Source of the DNA: Verrucomicrobiia bacterium
GTDB taxonomy: Bacteria; Verrucomicrobiota; Verrucomicrobiia; Limisphaerales; JADLHS01
NCBI GenBank assembly: GCA_011525685.1
Contig: WYBW01000074.1
Span: 1 to 64,000, forward strand
Direction of reading: 5' to 3'
DNA: 64,000 nucleotides
A program made the position numbers and the translations under genes. Below are positions 17,493 to 25,860 of this stretch, in pieces. The notes under the pieces were generated by a model. It was not told where the DNA came from, made no database searches, and was given only the letters and a program-made list of their open reading frames with translations. How positions within the stretch are numbered: position 1 is the stretch's first letter; each line of letters opens with the position of its first letter.

Positions 17493-19664
17493 CTATGGCC
17501 GCAGCCGGGTTCGATAGTATTCGGTGGGCGGCAGATTGGTGCCGGTGATGGTTTCGACGTAAAACAGTGTGCCGGAGCCATCGAAGATTTCGAGTTCCGC
17601 GCCAGCGGACCAGGCGGCATCCACGATGTTCGTCGTGCGGTGCAGGCTGAAGATCTGGTCCGGCTTGCCGCCGAACAGGAATACGTTGTAGGCCGGGCTG
17701 AATCCATTCGTGCCGACATGGGCGTAAGCCAAAAAGGAAACCGGTGTCAGCTCGGGAATCACCTGGCAGCGGAGGATCGCCCCTTCGACACCGACCGCGA
17801 TGAGTTGCTTCGAGTCCGTGGCCGCGCCGTAGAGGGCCTTGCGGGTGACGGTGCCGCGACTGGTCCAGTTTAGAAGATTCGAACTGGTCAGCACCGTGCC
17901 GCCCACGCCGAAGGCAAACCAAGTGTCGCCGACAAAACAGACATCGTTGAGCCATTGGGCGGTACCGCTGGGACGGTTGGACCATGAGAGGCCGTCGGTG
18001 CTGGTCAGAATGGTCCCGTTCTGGCCGACCGTGATCAGGGTATTGTTGAGCCAGCGCACCCGATAGAGCCAGTTCGTCGTGTTCATGGTGCGCCGAGTCC
18101 AGGACAGTCCGTCCGAGCTGGAAATCAGGGTGCCGCTCGCGCCCACGGCGACCAATCCCCCCGGCCACTCGGTCACGCTGGTCAGCAGGTTGGTGGTGCT
18201 CGACACGCGCGCGGTCCAATTCGATCCGTCCAGACTGGTGAGCACCGTGCCCTTGCTGCCGGTGATGACATAAAGCGAGTTGCTGAGGACGGCGACCCCC
18301 TGCAAGTCCACAGTCGTCGGCTTGGGAATGGAGTGCCAGATCACGCCCACGGAACCGACGGTCTGGGTGACGACGCCGGTTTCATTGGTGATGACGATGT
18401 TGGTCAGGACTTGCGGGCTGATGATCACCGAGCCGCTGTCGCCGACGGCCACGAGCAGGTTGGTGGTGCCGCCGATGCCGAGCAATGTGGTGTTGGCGAC
18501 CGCCGGCGGCACGAGTTCCAAGGTCCAATCCACGCCGTTGCCGCTGGTCATGACCGTACCGTAGTCGCCCACGGTAAGGTAGAAGCCCGGCAGGTACATC
18601 GCGTCCCACAGCCAGTGGCGGATGCTGTCAAACGGCGTGAGCCAGAAGTAGGGTTCGCTCGCGATTTGATAACCTTCCGCCTGCAACCCGGTCCGGCCGG
18701 CAATCAGGAAGAAACCGGGCAAGCCGATGGTGGAGTAATAGGTCCAGGCGGGCGGACCGTTGGTCTTGGCCAGTTCATTCGACCAGACTCCGTTGTCCTG
18801 CACGCGCACTTCACTCGCGCCCACCAGCAGGCGATCCAGTCCACCGGTGGCCGCATGGTTGAGCGCGTTGGTTGCGCCGGGAGATTCGGGAAACCAGTTC
18901 AAGCCGCCATTGGTGCTGGAGAGCGTCACGCCGGCGTTGCCCACCGCTGTGAATCGTCCGTTGCCGAAACCGACGCGGTACAGCGCCTGACTGGTGCCGC
19001 TCGCGCGCTTGGTCCAGGCGATGCCGTTGGGGCTGGTCAGGATGACGCCGTGCTGGCCGACGACCACGAAGTTTCCCAGGCCGGCGGCGGCTCCGGAGAA
19101 CCAGGTGTTGGTGCCGCTGTTCTGACGTTTCCAGGCCTGGCCGTTGGTGCTGGTATAAATCGCGCCATTGTCCCCGGCAGCGACGGCCAGCAAGGGCGAG
19201 GTGGCCACGGCCTCCAGCCAGTCGCCCGTCGGGCCGTCGAGCAGCGTGCCGGTGTGGAAGTGTTCACCGTCATCCGAATAAAGCACGGTGCCGGCCTCGC
19301 CGGTGATTATCATTCGTTGACCGAGGAAACCGGCGGCGCGGAGTTCATTGGTGACTCCCGTGGCGCGCGGCAGCCAGAGATCCAGGTCGAAACTGGTGAA
19401 AACCTGTCCACGCTCGCAGGCTTGCACGGCCAACCCCGCCGCGGACGAGTATGCCATGTCAAACACGTGCGCGCCGTGCGGCAGGGGATTCGACCAGCGC
19501 CAGCGCAGCGGGAATTCGACAGCCGTGGCAACGATCATCGAGGACGACAGAAGCACCAGCAGTGCAGTTCGGTAGTTTAAGCCGGGACAGCCCAGAGAGC
19601 CACGGGATGAATCCGGGCGCTCGGGCTTTTGAAAATGATGGTGGAGTGTTCGCCGCAGCTTCAC
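17493..19664 (-). CDS. secreted beta-propeller (BNR/YCF48-like) protein
   Basis: About 723 residues if it starts at GTG 19664, 7 bp after the histidine kinase stop; ATG 19538 is a shorter alternative that would cut into the hydrophobic signal (ALLVLLSSSMIVATAVEF). The body is at least nine copies of a G-x-x-G-T-V-L-x-S-x-D-G-x-x-W motif, for example GEAGTVLYSDDGEHF, GDNGAIYTSTNGQAW, GQNGTILTSTDGLSW and GSKGTVLTSLDGSNW. Such repeats build a beta-propeller. A C-terminal ~90-residue domain (FLFGGKPDQIFSLHRTTN) resembles the end domains of other verrucomicrobial secreted proteins. It is the last gene of the regulator, barrel and kinase series, so it may be a surface ligand sensor or a target of that system; this is inference. 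Confidence 0.78.
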   Translation of the reverse strand: MKLRRTLHHHFQKPERPDSSRGSLGCPGLNYRTALLVLLSSSMIVATAVEFPLRWRWSNPLPHGAHVFDMAYSSAAGLAVQACERGQVFTSFDLDLWLPRATGVTNELRAAGFLGQRMIITGEAGTVLYSDDGEHFHTGTLLDGPTGDWLEAVATSPLLAVAAGDNGAIYTSTNGQAWKRQNSGTNTWFSGAAAGLGNFVVVGQHGVILTSPNGIAWTKRASGTSQALYRVGFGNGRFTAVGNAGVTLSSTNGGLNWFPESPGATNALNHAATGGLDRLLVGASEVRVQDNGVWSNELAKTNGPPAWTYYSTIGLPGFFLIAGRTGLQAEGYQIASEPYFWLTPFDSIRHWLWDAMYLPGFYLTVGDYGTVMTSGNGVDWTLELVPPAVANTTLLGIGGTTNLLVAVGDSGSVIISPQVLTNIVITNETGVVTQTVGSVGVIWHSIPKPTTVDLQGVAVLSNSLYVITGSKGTVLTSLDGSNWTARVSSTTNLLTSVTEWPGGLVAVGASGTLISSSDGLSWTRRTMNTTNWLYRVRWLNNTLITVGQNGTILTSTDGLSWSNRPSGTAQWLNDVCFVGDTWFAFGVGGTVLTSSNLLNWTSRGTVTRKALYGAATDSKQLIAVGVEGAILRCQVIPELTPVSFLAYAHVGTNGFSPAYNVFLFGGKPDQIFSLHRTTNIVDAAWSAGAELEIFDGSGTLFYVETITGTNLPPTEYYRTRLRP

Positions 19665-19671
19665 GACCGGG

Positions 19672-21126
19672 TCAATCTGCCACTGGATTTTTTCCCGGCA
19701 AGCGGGCTTCGCTGACGGATTCGGGGGACCAGGTTGCAGGCAGCCGCAGCGCAAACACACACCCGCCGGGCGAACTGGCGGCGAGATCCAACTCCGCTCC
19801 CAGATGTAACGCCAGTTGTTTGCAGAGCGCCAAACCAATGCCGGTGCCGCCTTCCTTCGTGGAACGACAGGGCAGGAACAACGGCATGTCCGCCGGGAAT
19901 CCCGCGCCTTCGTCCCGCACCTCGAAGACCAGTCGTGCATGGTCGTTTCTCACTGCCAAGGTGACCGCTTTGCCCGGGGGGGTGGCTTGCAGGGCGTTCT
20001 CAGCGAGATTCTCCACAATCAGCGCCACCAAGTTCGCCACGCGATTCGGCAGACTGGTCTGGGCTTCAAGCACACTGACGAAGTTGACGCCCTTTTCTCG
20101 GGCGAAGGGTTGCACGCGGGCGCGGATGACCTGCTCCCACTCGGCCAAAGTGACCTCGTAACGCGCAGCGCTCTGCTCCTCCCGCAGGACGCTGATGACC
20201 TGATTGATCATGGTCTGCATCCGGCGCGTGGAAGCCAGCGCCTGCTCCCAGTCGGAGGATTCGCCGGCCTCCGGGGCTGCGCCACGGGCGCCGACGAAAC
20301 TCTGCAAACCGGCGAGGGGGTTCTTCAGCCCGTGAATCAGATGGGCCGCCACCGCGCCCAGGGCCGAGGTTTTGGCGGCCAGGGCGAGTTCCTGGTTGGC
20401 CTTGAGCAGGTTCTCCGTGCGTTCGGTTAACAATCGTTGGGCCAGCCGCAGCCGATGAAACGCCCACCCGAGTGTCAGCGCGAGTATGGCGCCGCCGGTG
20501 CCGAAAGCCGCCAGTGCCTGGAGGATCAGGCGGCGATCCAATCGCTCGTATTCCGCCGCGATGCCATCGGCCTGAATGAGGAATTGCGCAACCCCCGCGA
20601 GCGAGGTCCGCTCCGTATGCAGCGGCACAAGGACCTCCAACACGGGAATGGTTTCCGCGCCCTGGCCGGGTTGTACCGGATAGAGGAAGAGTTCCTCCCA
20701 CCGCACGCGCGGACGAAAGCGGGTGACGTGGTCCAGTCGCCGCAGTGCCGGGAGCGATGTCTCATCCAGCGGCTGCTCGGTCAGGTCGAACGGGAAGAGA
20801 TCCACGAAACGGCCGTCGGCGTCGAACAGCCGCACGCCCAGCACGCCGCGCAGTTGGGCGGTCTTCAACACCACACTCAACTGACCGCCGGGGTCGGTGA
20901 CCGTTCCCGCCAGACCGTCCGCAACATCGTCGGCATAGTGCATCATTGCCACCGCGTGCAGGACATCGGCGTCGCGTCCCGCAATCTGCTGGCGAATGCT
21001 CTGACGCAGTTGCAGCGCGGTGAGCAGGATCACCCCGGCCAGGACCGCCAGCGCCAGGCTGATTACCAGCACCGGCACGCGGCGGACGCGCCGGACGAGT
21101 TCTTCGAGTTGCCGGATTTTCTCCAT
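19672..21126 (-). CDS. membrane sensor histidine kinase (NtrB-like core)
   Basis: 484 residues from the ATG at 21126, 14 bp after the barrel gene stop; an ATG at 21153 would overlap that gene. A first membrane helix (PVLVISLALAVLAGVILLTAL) and a second (LILQALAAFGTGGAILALTLGW) bracket a ~170-residue periplasmic sensor. The kinase core shows the phospho-acceptor HLIHGLKNPLAG, the N box ENLAENALQA, G1 DEGAGFP and G2 GGTGIGLALCKQL. Histidine phosphorylation would be passed to a response regulator; the NtrC-type protein three genes upstream on the same strand is the obvious partner. Confidence 0.9.
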   Translation of the reverse strand: MEKIRQLEELVRRVRRVPVLVISLALAVLAGVILLTALQLRQSIRQQIAGRDADVLHAVAMMHYADDVADGLAGTVTDPGGQLSVVLKTAQLRGVLGVRLFDADGRFVDLFPFDLTEQPLDETSLPALRRLDHVTRFRPRVRWEELFLYPVQPGQGAETIPVLEVLVPLHTERTSLAGVAQFLIQADGIAAEYERLDRRLILQALAAFGTGGAILALTLGWAFHRLRLAQRLLTERTENLLKANQELALAAKTSALGAVAAHLIHGLKNPLAGLQSFVGARGAAPEAGESSDWEQALASTRRMQTMINQVISVLREEQSAARYEVTLAEWEQVIRARVQPFAREKGVNFVSVLEAQTSLPNRVANLVALIVENLAENALQATPPGKAVTLAVRNDHARLVFEVRDEGAGFPADMPLFLPCRSTKEGGTGIGLALCKQLALHLGAELDLAASSPGGCVFALRLPATWSPESVSEARLPGKNPVAD

Positions 21127-21140
21127 GTCACGCCGTCGGT

Positions 21141-22244
21141 CTAGAATTCCCACTGAAAGGCACCGCTCACGGTGTTGACCGTGTAGGTCTCGAGTTCGTC
21201 GTTCGACAATGTCTGTTCATGCTCGTAGCTGGCGATGAAGCGGAAATGCTTTCCAAGCAGCCGCTCGACGCGGACTTCCGCCGACCAGTCGGTCCGACGG
21301 CGCTTTGACGAATCGGTGGCGCTGACCGTCTGCTCCTCAAAGTCATAACGGGCCAGGCGGGTTTCAGCGGTGATTTCCCAGGGCTTGGCGCGGTATTGAA
21401 TCTGTGCCGAGGCCAGCGGGCGGACGTAGTCAAAGTAGCCTCCACTATTCTCGTCATTGACTCGCCCGGCGAGTGCCAGGGTGGTGCGCCAGTGTTTCGG
21501 TTCATCCCAGAAATGCCGCCACGCCAGGCGCACCTCCTGCTGGAACAAACGCCGGGTTTCGTTGGTGATCGCCTGCCCGCTGTCGGTGCGTGCCGGTTCG
21601 GTGTCGTAAAGGCGCCACAAGGCGGCGTAGCTCAAGGCCAGGTGCGAACCGCGTCCGTAACCGTGGCCAAGGGTGAGTCTCGGGCCGACCTCCCAGTAAT
21701 CATCCAAGGGCGATTCGAAGAATTGTCGGGAGGCCGGAGTTTCGAGCGAAAGCCAAAATTGCTGAGGCAAGTCTTGCCGAACTCCGGGCCGCAAGGTGAG
21801 CGTGTGCCCCAGCGCGGGGACGGCCTCCCGGTTGGTTTCGGAAATCGAGAGATCCACCACCTGGTCCTGGAAGAAGTATTCCGCCGCCAACGAGGCCTTC
21901 CACGAGCCGCCGAACTCCTGTTCCAGTTGCGCCTGGCTGAAGGCGGTGCTCTCGGTGTGCGAGGCGGCGGGAAAGCGGTTCACGTCGCCAGTGGCGAGGA
22001 AGCTGAACTGCGGCCCCAGCGCCGCCACCCGCAGGACGATGATCTCGCCGCCGGCGGAGAGCAGGGCGCTGGGCTGCACCTCATCGTGCGCGAGAAACAC
22101 ATTGTCCTTGTAACCGGCGCCGGCCCGGGCTGAAAACATCGCGTCCCAAAAAGAGAGCGAGGGCAAAGTGGAAAGCAGCTCTGCCGACAGGGCAGAGCCA
22201 GCGAACCCGATCAGGGTAGCGGCCATAATTCGGTTCCACTTCAC
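21141..22244 (-). CDS. predicted outer-membrane beta-barrel protein
   Basis: 367 residues with a signal peptide (MAATLIGFAGSALSA). The mature part alternates amphipathic strands, such as HLALSYAALWRLYD, WRTTLALAGRVND, ITAETRLARYDFEEQ and FRFIASYEHEQTL, and ends in aromatic Phe (SGAFQWEF), the usual barrel C-terminal signature. No specific family is recognised. It lies between a small coiled-coil protein and the sensor kinase. Confidence 0.75.
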   Translation of the reverse strand: MKWNRIMAATLIGFAGSALSAELLSTLPSLSFWDAMFSARAGAGYKDNVFLAHDEVQPSALLSAGGEIIVLRVAALGPQFSFLATGDVNRFPAASHTESTAFSQAQLEQEFGGSWKASLAAEYFFQDQVVDLSISETNREAVPALGHTLTLRPGVRQDLPQQFWLSLETPASRQFFESPLDDYWEVGPRLTLGHGYGRGSHLALSYAALWRLYDTEPARTDSGQAITNETRRLFQQEVRLAWRHFWDEPKHWRTTLALAGRVNDENSGGYFDYVRPLASAQIQYRAKPWEITAETRLARYDFEEQTVSATDSSKRRRTDWSAEVRVERLLGKHFRFIASYEHEQTLSNDELETYTVNTVSGAFQWEF

Positions 22245-22322
22245 AGGTCGCCGCGAACAACGAACACCGGCGCACCGATTCGCGCCGGGCAGGGCGATTT
22301 CACCCGGCGAGGCCGGGGTCGG

Positions 22323-22838
22323 TCAAGGGTCGTAACGCGGACGGTCGCGGCCGTCCGGCAGGGGACGCTGCGCGTTGTCGCGAATGCTGTTAAACAACTC
22401 CTGACGGTCGGGCATCTTGTCGGCCAGTTCGTCGCGGCGTTCTTTGAATTCCTTGCGCAACTCGCGGGAGCGCTCCGACCACTGTTCCCGCAGGGTCTTG
22501 ATGCGCTCGCGGAGCGCGGCGCGGTCCTGCTCATTGGCGCCAACCAGCTTTTTCTTGAGGGCTTCCTCGCGCTCGATGTAGGCGCGCGCCTCGAGTTTGA
22601 ATCGTTCCACCGGACTGAGCACCGCGGGTGGCAGGCTCGGACGTTCGTTTCGCGCCGGGCGGAGGTTGGACTCGACCAGATTGGCCGGTTCGGTCGAGGT
22701 AAGGCGCTCGGGCACGATGACCTTGCCATCCAGATTCACCTGGTTGGCCGTATCCACGGGATTAGTCTGGGCAGACGCGGCCACCGTGCCGCAAATGGCC
22801 AGCGCAAGAGCCAAGCTCGGGTATTTTGTCACAGTCAT
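22323..22838 (-). CDS. exported coiled-coil protein of unknown function
   Basis: 171 residues from the ATG at 22838, which gives a signal peptide (YPSLALALAICGTVAASAQ); a 16-residue longer start exists. After a Pro/Asn-rich linker, residues ~90-150 are a highly charged helix (ALKKKLVGANEQDR, ELRKEFKERRDELADKM), probably a coiled coil. I know no family for it. It lies 78 bp upstream of the barrel gene and may be a periplasmic partner of it. Confidence 0.65.
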   Translation of the reverse strand: MTVTKYPSLALALAICGTVAASAQTNPVDTANQVNLDGKVIVPERLTSTEPANLVESNLRPARNERPSLPPAVLSPVERFKLEARAYIEREEALKKKLVGANEQDRAALRERIKTLREQWSERSRELRKEFKERRDELADKMPDRQELFNSIRDNAQRPLPDGRDRPRYDP

Positions 22839-23116
22839 AATGCTTGCGGTGCGCCTGATTCGATTTGTGAAAGTCACGTTATTCATAGCTCACCGCCTTT
22901 CCAGCTTCAATCGTTAAGGCAAACGACATGCCAGCCGCTCCGGTTTCCGCAGGGCTTTGCCCAACAGCGAGTTGTAGCGATTCGACGGCGATGACCAATG
23001 GAGGGCTGTGGGTGGATTCGCCAAGATGACGACGAACAGCGGTAAAGTCTGGGCGCTATTCCCCACCACGGCCAATCTGTCCGGGCTGATGATGGAATCT
23101 GGCCGGCAGGCGGGAT

Positions 23117-24538
23117 TCATGAGTCAGCCGAGTTGTCCTCTCGGTCTCCGGCCGGTTTCTGCTCCGCCAACCGATAGCGGAGGTAATCCCGCGTCACCCC
23201 CAACACCCGCGCCGCGGCGGAGACATTGTTGCCGGTCTGTTGCAGGGCATGTTCGATCAGTCGCCGGATGGCTCTCTCCAAGTCGAAACCCTGATCGGGA
23301 AACCGGAAGTTCGGGTTGAACCAGCCATCCTCAGCCGGAGGCATCGGGGTGGACACGGCCCCGTGCAGATTCCCGAAATTCAGCTCCGCGCCGTCCTCAA
23401 AGACGACCGCGCGCTCGAGTTCGTGTGCCAGTTCGCGAACGTTGCCCGGCCAGGGATAAGAGGCCAGCCGGCGGCGACCCTCCGGACCGATTGCCTTCAG
23501 CGGCACGCGATGTCGCCGGCAGAGCCGTTCCAACAGCAGTTCCGCAAGGTTGAGGACGTCATCTCCGCGCAGCCGAAGGGGCGGGATTTGAACACGAAAC
23601 AAATCCAAGCGGTGATAAAGGTCCTCGCGGAACAGCCCGGCGCTGACCAGTTCCTTGAGGTTCTTGTTGGTGGCCGCGATCACGCGTACATCAATGGGGA
23701 TTTCCCGCGTTCCCCCCAACCGGCGAATGCGATGATCCTCAATCGCCTTGAGCACCTTGGCTTGAAGACCGGCGGAAAGGCTCGGCAACTCATCCAGGAA
23801 CAAAGTTCCCCCATCGGCGGCCTCAAACAATCCCATCCGGGCCGTCCGCGCGTCGGTGAACGCGCCGCGTTCATGACCGAACAACTCGGACTCCGCCAGG
23901 GTCTCCGGCAGGGCGGGACAATTCACCTCCACCAGTGGCCGGTCGGCGCGCGGCCCTTGCTGGTGCAGCCAGCGGGCAATCGTGGTCTTGCCGGTGCCGG
24001 TTTCTCCCTCGATGAGCACCGGCGGCAACTGTTCCCGCACCCGACGATCGGCCGCGATGATCTTGTCCAGTTGCTGTTGAACGGCGGCCAGTGATGCTCC
24101 GAAGAAAAGGCTCTCGCCGCCCTCGCTCTGGCGACGGTGTTCATCCAGGCGGGCGGCTTGCTTGGATTTGCGCGCCCGTGCAATGACCAATGGCAGTTCG
24201 GCGACATCGAACGGCTTCACGAGGTAATCCAGCGCGCCCAACCGCATCGCCTCGACCGCGCCGGTTACGCCCCCCTCGGCGGTCATGACAATGACACCAC
24301 AGTTTGGGCCGAACTCTTTGGCCTCCAGCAAACTCGTGCCGCGGCCGTCGGGCAGGTTGACATCGAGCAGCACCAAGTCGAAGCCGAACGCCTTCAGCGA
24401 TTGCCGCGCCGCCTGCAGGGTGCCGGCGCCCGTGACGTCGGCGCCAAGCGATTCCAAGTGTGCCGTGATTTGTTTGCGCAGCAGCGATTCATCCTCGACC
24501 ACCAGGACGTCCAGCCCCGCCAGCAGCTTTGTTGGCAT
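23117..24538 (-). CDS. NtrC-type sigma-54 activator with receiver domain
   Basis: 473 residues from the ATG at 24538, just before the receiver domain (LDVLVVEDESLLRKQITAHL); a longer frame upstream only translates repeat DNA. Receiver at ~7-120 with phospho-acceptor Asp in LVLLDVNLPDG. AAA+ domain at ~150-380 with Walker A GETGTGKTT, GTLFLDELPSL and the sigma-54 contact loop written GAFTDA rather than the usual GAFTGA. A Fis-type helix-turn-helix closes the protein (NNVSAAARVLGVTRDYLRYRL). It should switch on sigma-54 promoters after phosphorylation, most likely by the histidine kinase encoded downstream. Confidence 0.93.
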   Translation of the reverse strand: MPTKLLAGLDVLVVEDESLLRKQITAHLESLGADVTGAGTLQAARQSLKAFGFDLVLLDVNLPDGRGTSLLEAKEFGPNCGVIVMTAEGGVTGAVEAMRLGALDYLVKPFDVAELPLVIARARKSKQAARLDEHRRQSEGGESLFFGASLAAVQQQLDKIIAADRRVREQLPPVLIEGETGTGKTTIARWLHQQGPRADRPLVEVNCPALPETLAESELFGHERGAFTDARTARMGLFEAADGGTLFLDELPSLSAGLQAKVLKAIEDHRIRRLGGTREIPIDVRVIAATNKNLKELVSAGLFREDLYHRLDLFRVQIPPLRLRGDDVLNLAELLLERLCRRHRVPLKAIGPEGRRRLASYPWPGNVRELAHELERAVVFEDGAELNFGNLHGAVSTPMPPAEDGWFNPNFRFPDQGFDLERAIRRLIEHALQQTGNNVSAAARVLGVTRDYLRYRLAEQKPAGDREDNSADS

Positions 24539-24600
24539 ACCGCACTTATGCCGCGCCCGGCCCCGTGGCGCAAGCCTTCGGCGCACTATGACTGTTCTGC

Positions 24601-24812
24601 GGGCGCATCTCAGTTTATTGCAGGCAGGCATTCCTGGCGTAGCGCAGGTTTCCCCACCTGCGGTATCGCCGACTTCCAGTCGGCAGGCCCAGGCACGGCG
24701 GGGCAGGCCAGGAATTCGCCGCGGTTGCGGATTGGAAATCCGCGACCCGGCAGACTGGAAGTCCGCGCTACGGCATCGCCTCGGCCCCCCTGCAAGAAAA
24801 TGAGATGCGCCC
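24601..24812 (-). mobile_element. 212-bp MITE-like element with target-site duplication
   Basis: Perfect 12-bp terminal inverted repeats GGGCGCATCTCA (24601-24612) and TGAGATGCGCCC (24801-24812). The similarity extends to about 24 bp, with TTTATTGCAGG against TTTCTTGCAGG. A direct repeat CTGTTCTGC lies immediately outside both ends (24592-24600 and 24813-24821). The interior holds GTAGCGCAGG and a series of small stems with TTCC-type loops. It is homologous along its whole length, in opposite orientation, to the element at 60012-60222. It encodes no transposase, so it would be mobilised in trans. Confidence 0.85.
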
Positions 24813-24842
24813 CTGTTCTGCGGGCCGGCCCTCAAAAACCCA

Positions 24843-24871
24843 TTGGCAGACGCCGGACAACCTGCTACACC
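24843..24871 (+). promoter_or_regulatory. putative promoter of the small basic protein gene
   Basis: TTGGCA (24843-24848) and TACACC (24866-24871) are spaced by 17 bp and lie 50 bp before the start codon. The match to the housekeeping consensus is moderate. Confidence 0.4.
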
Positions 24872-24920
24872 ATGCGTCCGCATCCCTCCCGGGGCGGAGC
24901 AATTTAACCGAGAGAATTTT

Positions 24921-25076
24921 ATGTCACAGCATCGCAGTCTGCGCGCGGCGGCCACCTTGGGTGGCAAGCGCAATGTGCTCAAGCGCTTCGAGCGCGTCGA
25001 GCTGCTCAAGAAACGCGGTCAATGGAAGGCCGGCGACCGCATCACGGGTTTGCGCAAGACCAAGCCCGAGGCGTAA
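24921..25076 (+). CDS. small basic protein of the Verrucomicrobia/Chlamydia type
   Basis: 51 residues: MSQHRSLRAAATLGGKRNV, then LKRFERVELLKKRGQWKAGD and a GLRKTKPEA end. This is the small, highly basic family (TIGR04137-like) found across Verrucomicrobia and relatives and thought to be associated with the ribosome or nucleic acid; the true role is not established. GAGAG 5 to 9 bases before the ATG is one of the few recognisable ribosome-binding sites in the window and fixes the start. Strong expression would be expected. Confidence 0.88.
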   Translation: MSQHRSLRAAATLGGKRNVLKRFERVELLKKRGQWKAGDRITGLRKTKPEA

Positions 25077-25149
25077 TCCCAACCGGTGACCGGTGGCGAT
25101 TGCCGGGAAGAGCGTCTTCCCGTCGCGCGCCGTCCGTCACCCGCCACTG

Positions 25150-25857
25150 ATGGCGGTTCGTCTTCAGAAGTTTCTGGCCGAGGCCGGAGTGGCTTCGCGG
25201 CGGGCCTGCGAACCGATCATCCTCTCCGGTCGCGTTCGCGTGAACGGTGAACCGGTTCGACAGCTCGGCTCGAAGATCGAACCGGCGCGCGACAAGGTTA
25301 CGCTGGATGGCCGGCCGGTGTGCGCGAAGCGCAAGCTTTACCTGGCGCTGCACAAACCGCGCGGTTGCGTCTGCTCGCGCAAGGATGAACACGGTCGGCC
25401 GACGATTTTCGATTTGCTGCCCAAGGAGTGGCACAGCCTCTACTCGGTGGGTCGTCTGGATTTCGCGAGCGAGGGATTGCTTTTCCTGACCAATGATGGA
25501 GAATTCGCCCTGCGGCTGACCCACCCGCGTTACGGCGTGCGCAAAAAATACGTGGCCACGGTGGAGGGACCGGTGGACGAGGCGCTGCTCGCACAGTTCG
25601 AGCGCGGGGTGTGGCATGACGGCGACAAGTTGAAAGCGGAACGCGCGCGGCGGATTTCGTCGGGCGGTCCGCAAAGCGTCGTGGAGCTGGACCTGACCGA
25701 AGGCAAGTACCGTGAGGTGCGGCGGATGTTTGAATCGCAGGGCCTGACCGTCAAGCGGCTGGTGCGGACGCAGATTGGCCGGATCAAACTGGGCGAATTG
25801 AAAATTGGGCGTTGGCGGACATTGACACCGACGGAGATTAAAACTCTACTTTCCTGA
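25150..25857 (+). CDS. rluB: 23S/16S rRNA pseudouridine synthase, RsuA/RluB family
   Basis: 235 residues from the ATG at 25150, where the S4 RNA-binding domain begins (VRLQKFLAEAGVASRRACE). The catalytic domain shows the family motif VGRLDFASEGLLFLTNDG with the nucleophilic Asp, then RKKYVATVEG and EGKYREVRRMFESQG. Isomerises a uridine in ribosomal RNA. RluB and the closely related RluE/RsuA cannot be separated safely by eye; the S4 domain favours RluB or RsuA. The next gene starts 3 bp after its stop. Confidence 0.85.
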   Translation: MAVRLQKFLAEAGVASRRACEPIILSGRVRVNGEPVRQLGSKIEPARDKVTLDGRPVCAKRKLYLALHKPRGCVCSRKDEHGRPTIFDLLPKEWHSLYSVGRLDFASEGLLFLTNDGEFALRLTHPRYGVRKKYVATVEGPVDEALLAQFERGVWHDGDKLKAERARRISSGGPQSVVELDLTEGKYREVRRMFESQGLTVKRLVRTQIGRIKLGELKIGRWRTLTPTEIKTLLS

Positions 25858-25860
25858 GCT

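Larger units (their letters stand above)
24539..24920. other. divergent intergenic region with MITE insertion
   Basis: 382 bp between the sigma-54 activator (minus) and the small basic protein (plus). More than half is the 212-bp inverted-repeat element at 24601-24812. The rest holds the putative promoter and leader of the small basic protein. No gene is seen. Confidence 0.6.

Noticed and set aside
18333-19580. 415-codon plus-strand frame
   Set aside because: Antisense to the beta-propeller gene, whose repeated GTVLTSxDGxxW motifs are convincing coding evidence.
24601-24812. CRISPR array
   Set aside because: The repeated units here and at 12841 and 60012 are inverted stems of differing sequence, with no regular direct repeats or spacers, and no cas gene is present.
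24539-25009. Longer N-terminus for the sigma-54 activator
   Set aside because: The extra ~157 codons translate the MITE and lie antisense to the small basic protein gene; the receiver domain begins at the chosen start.
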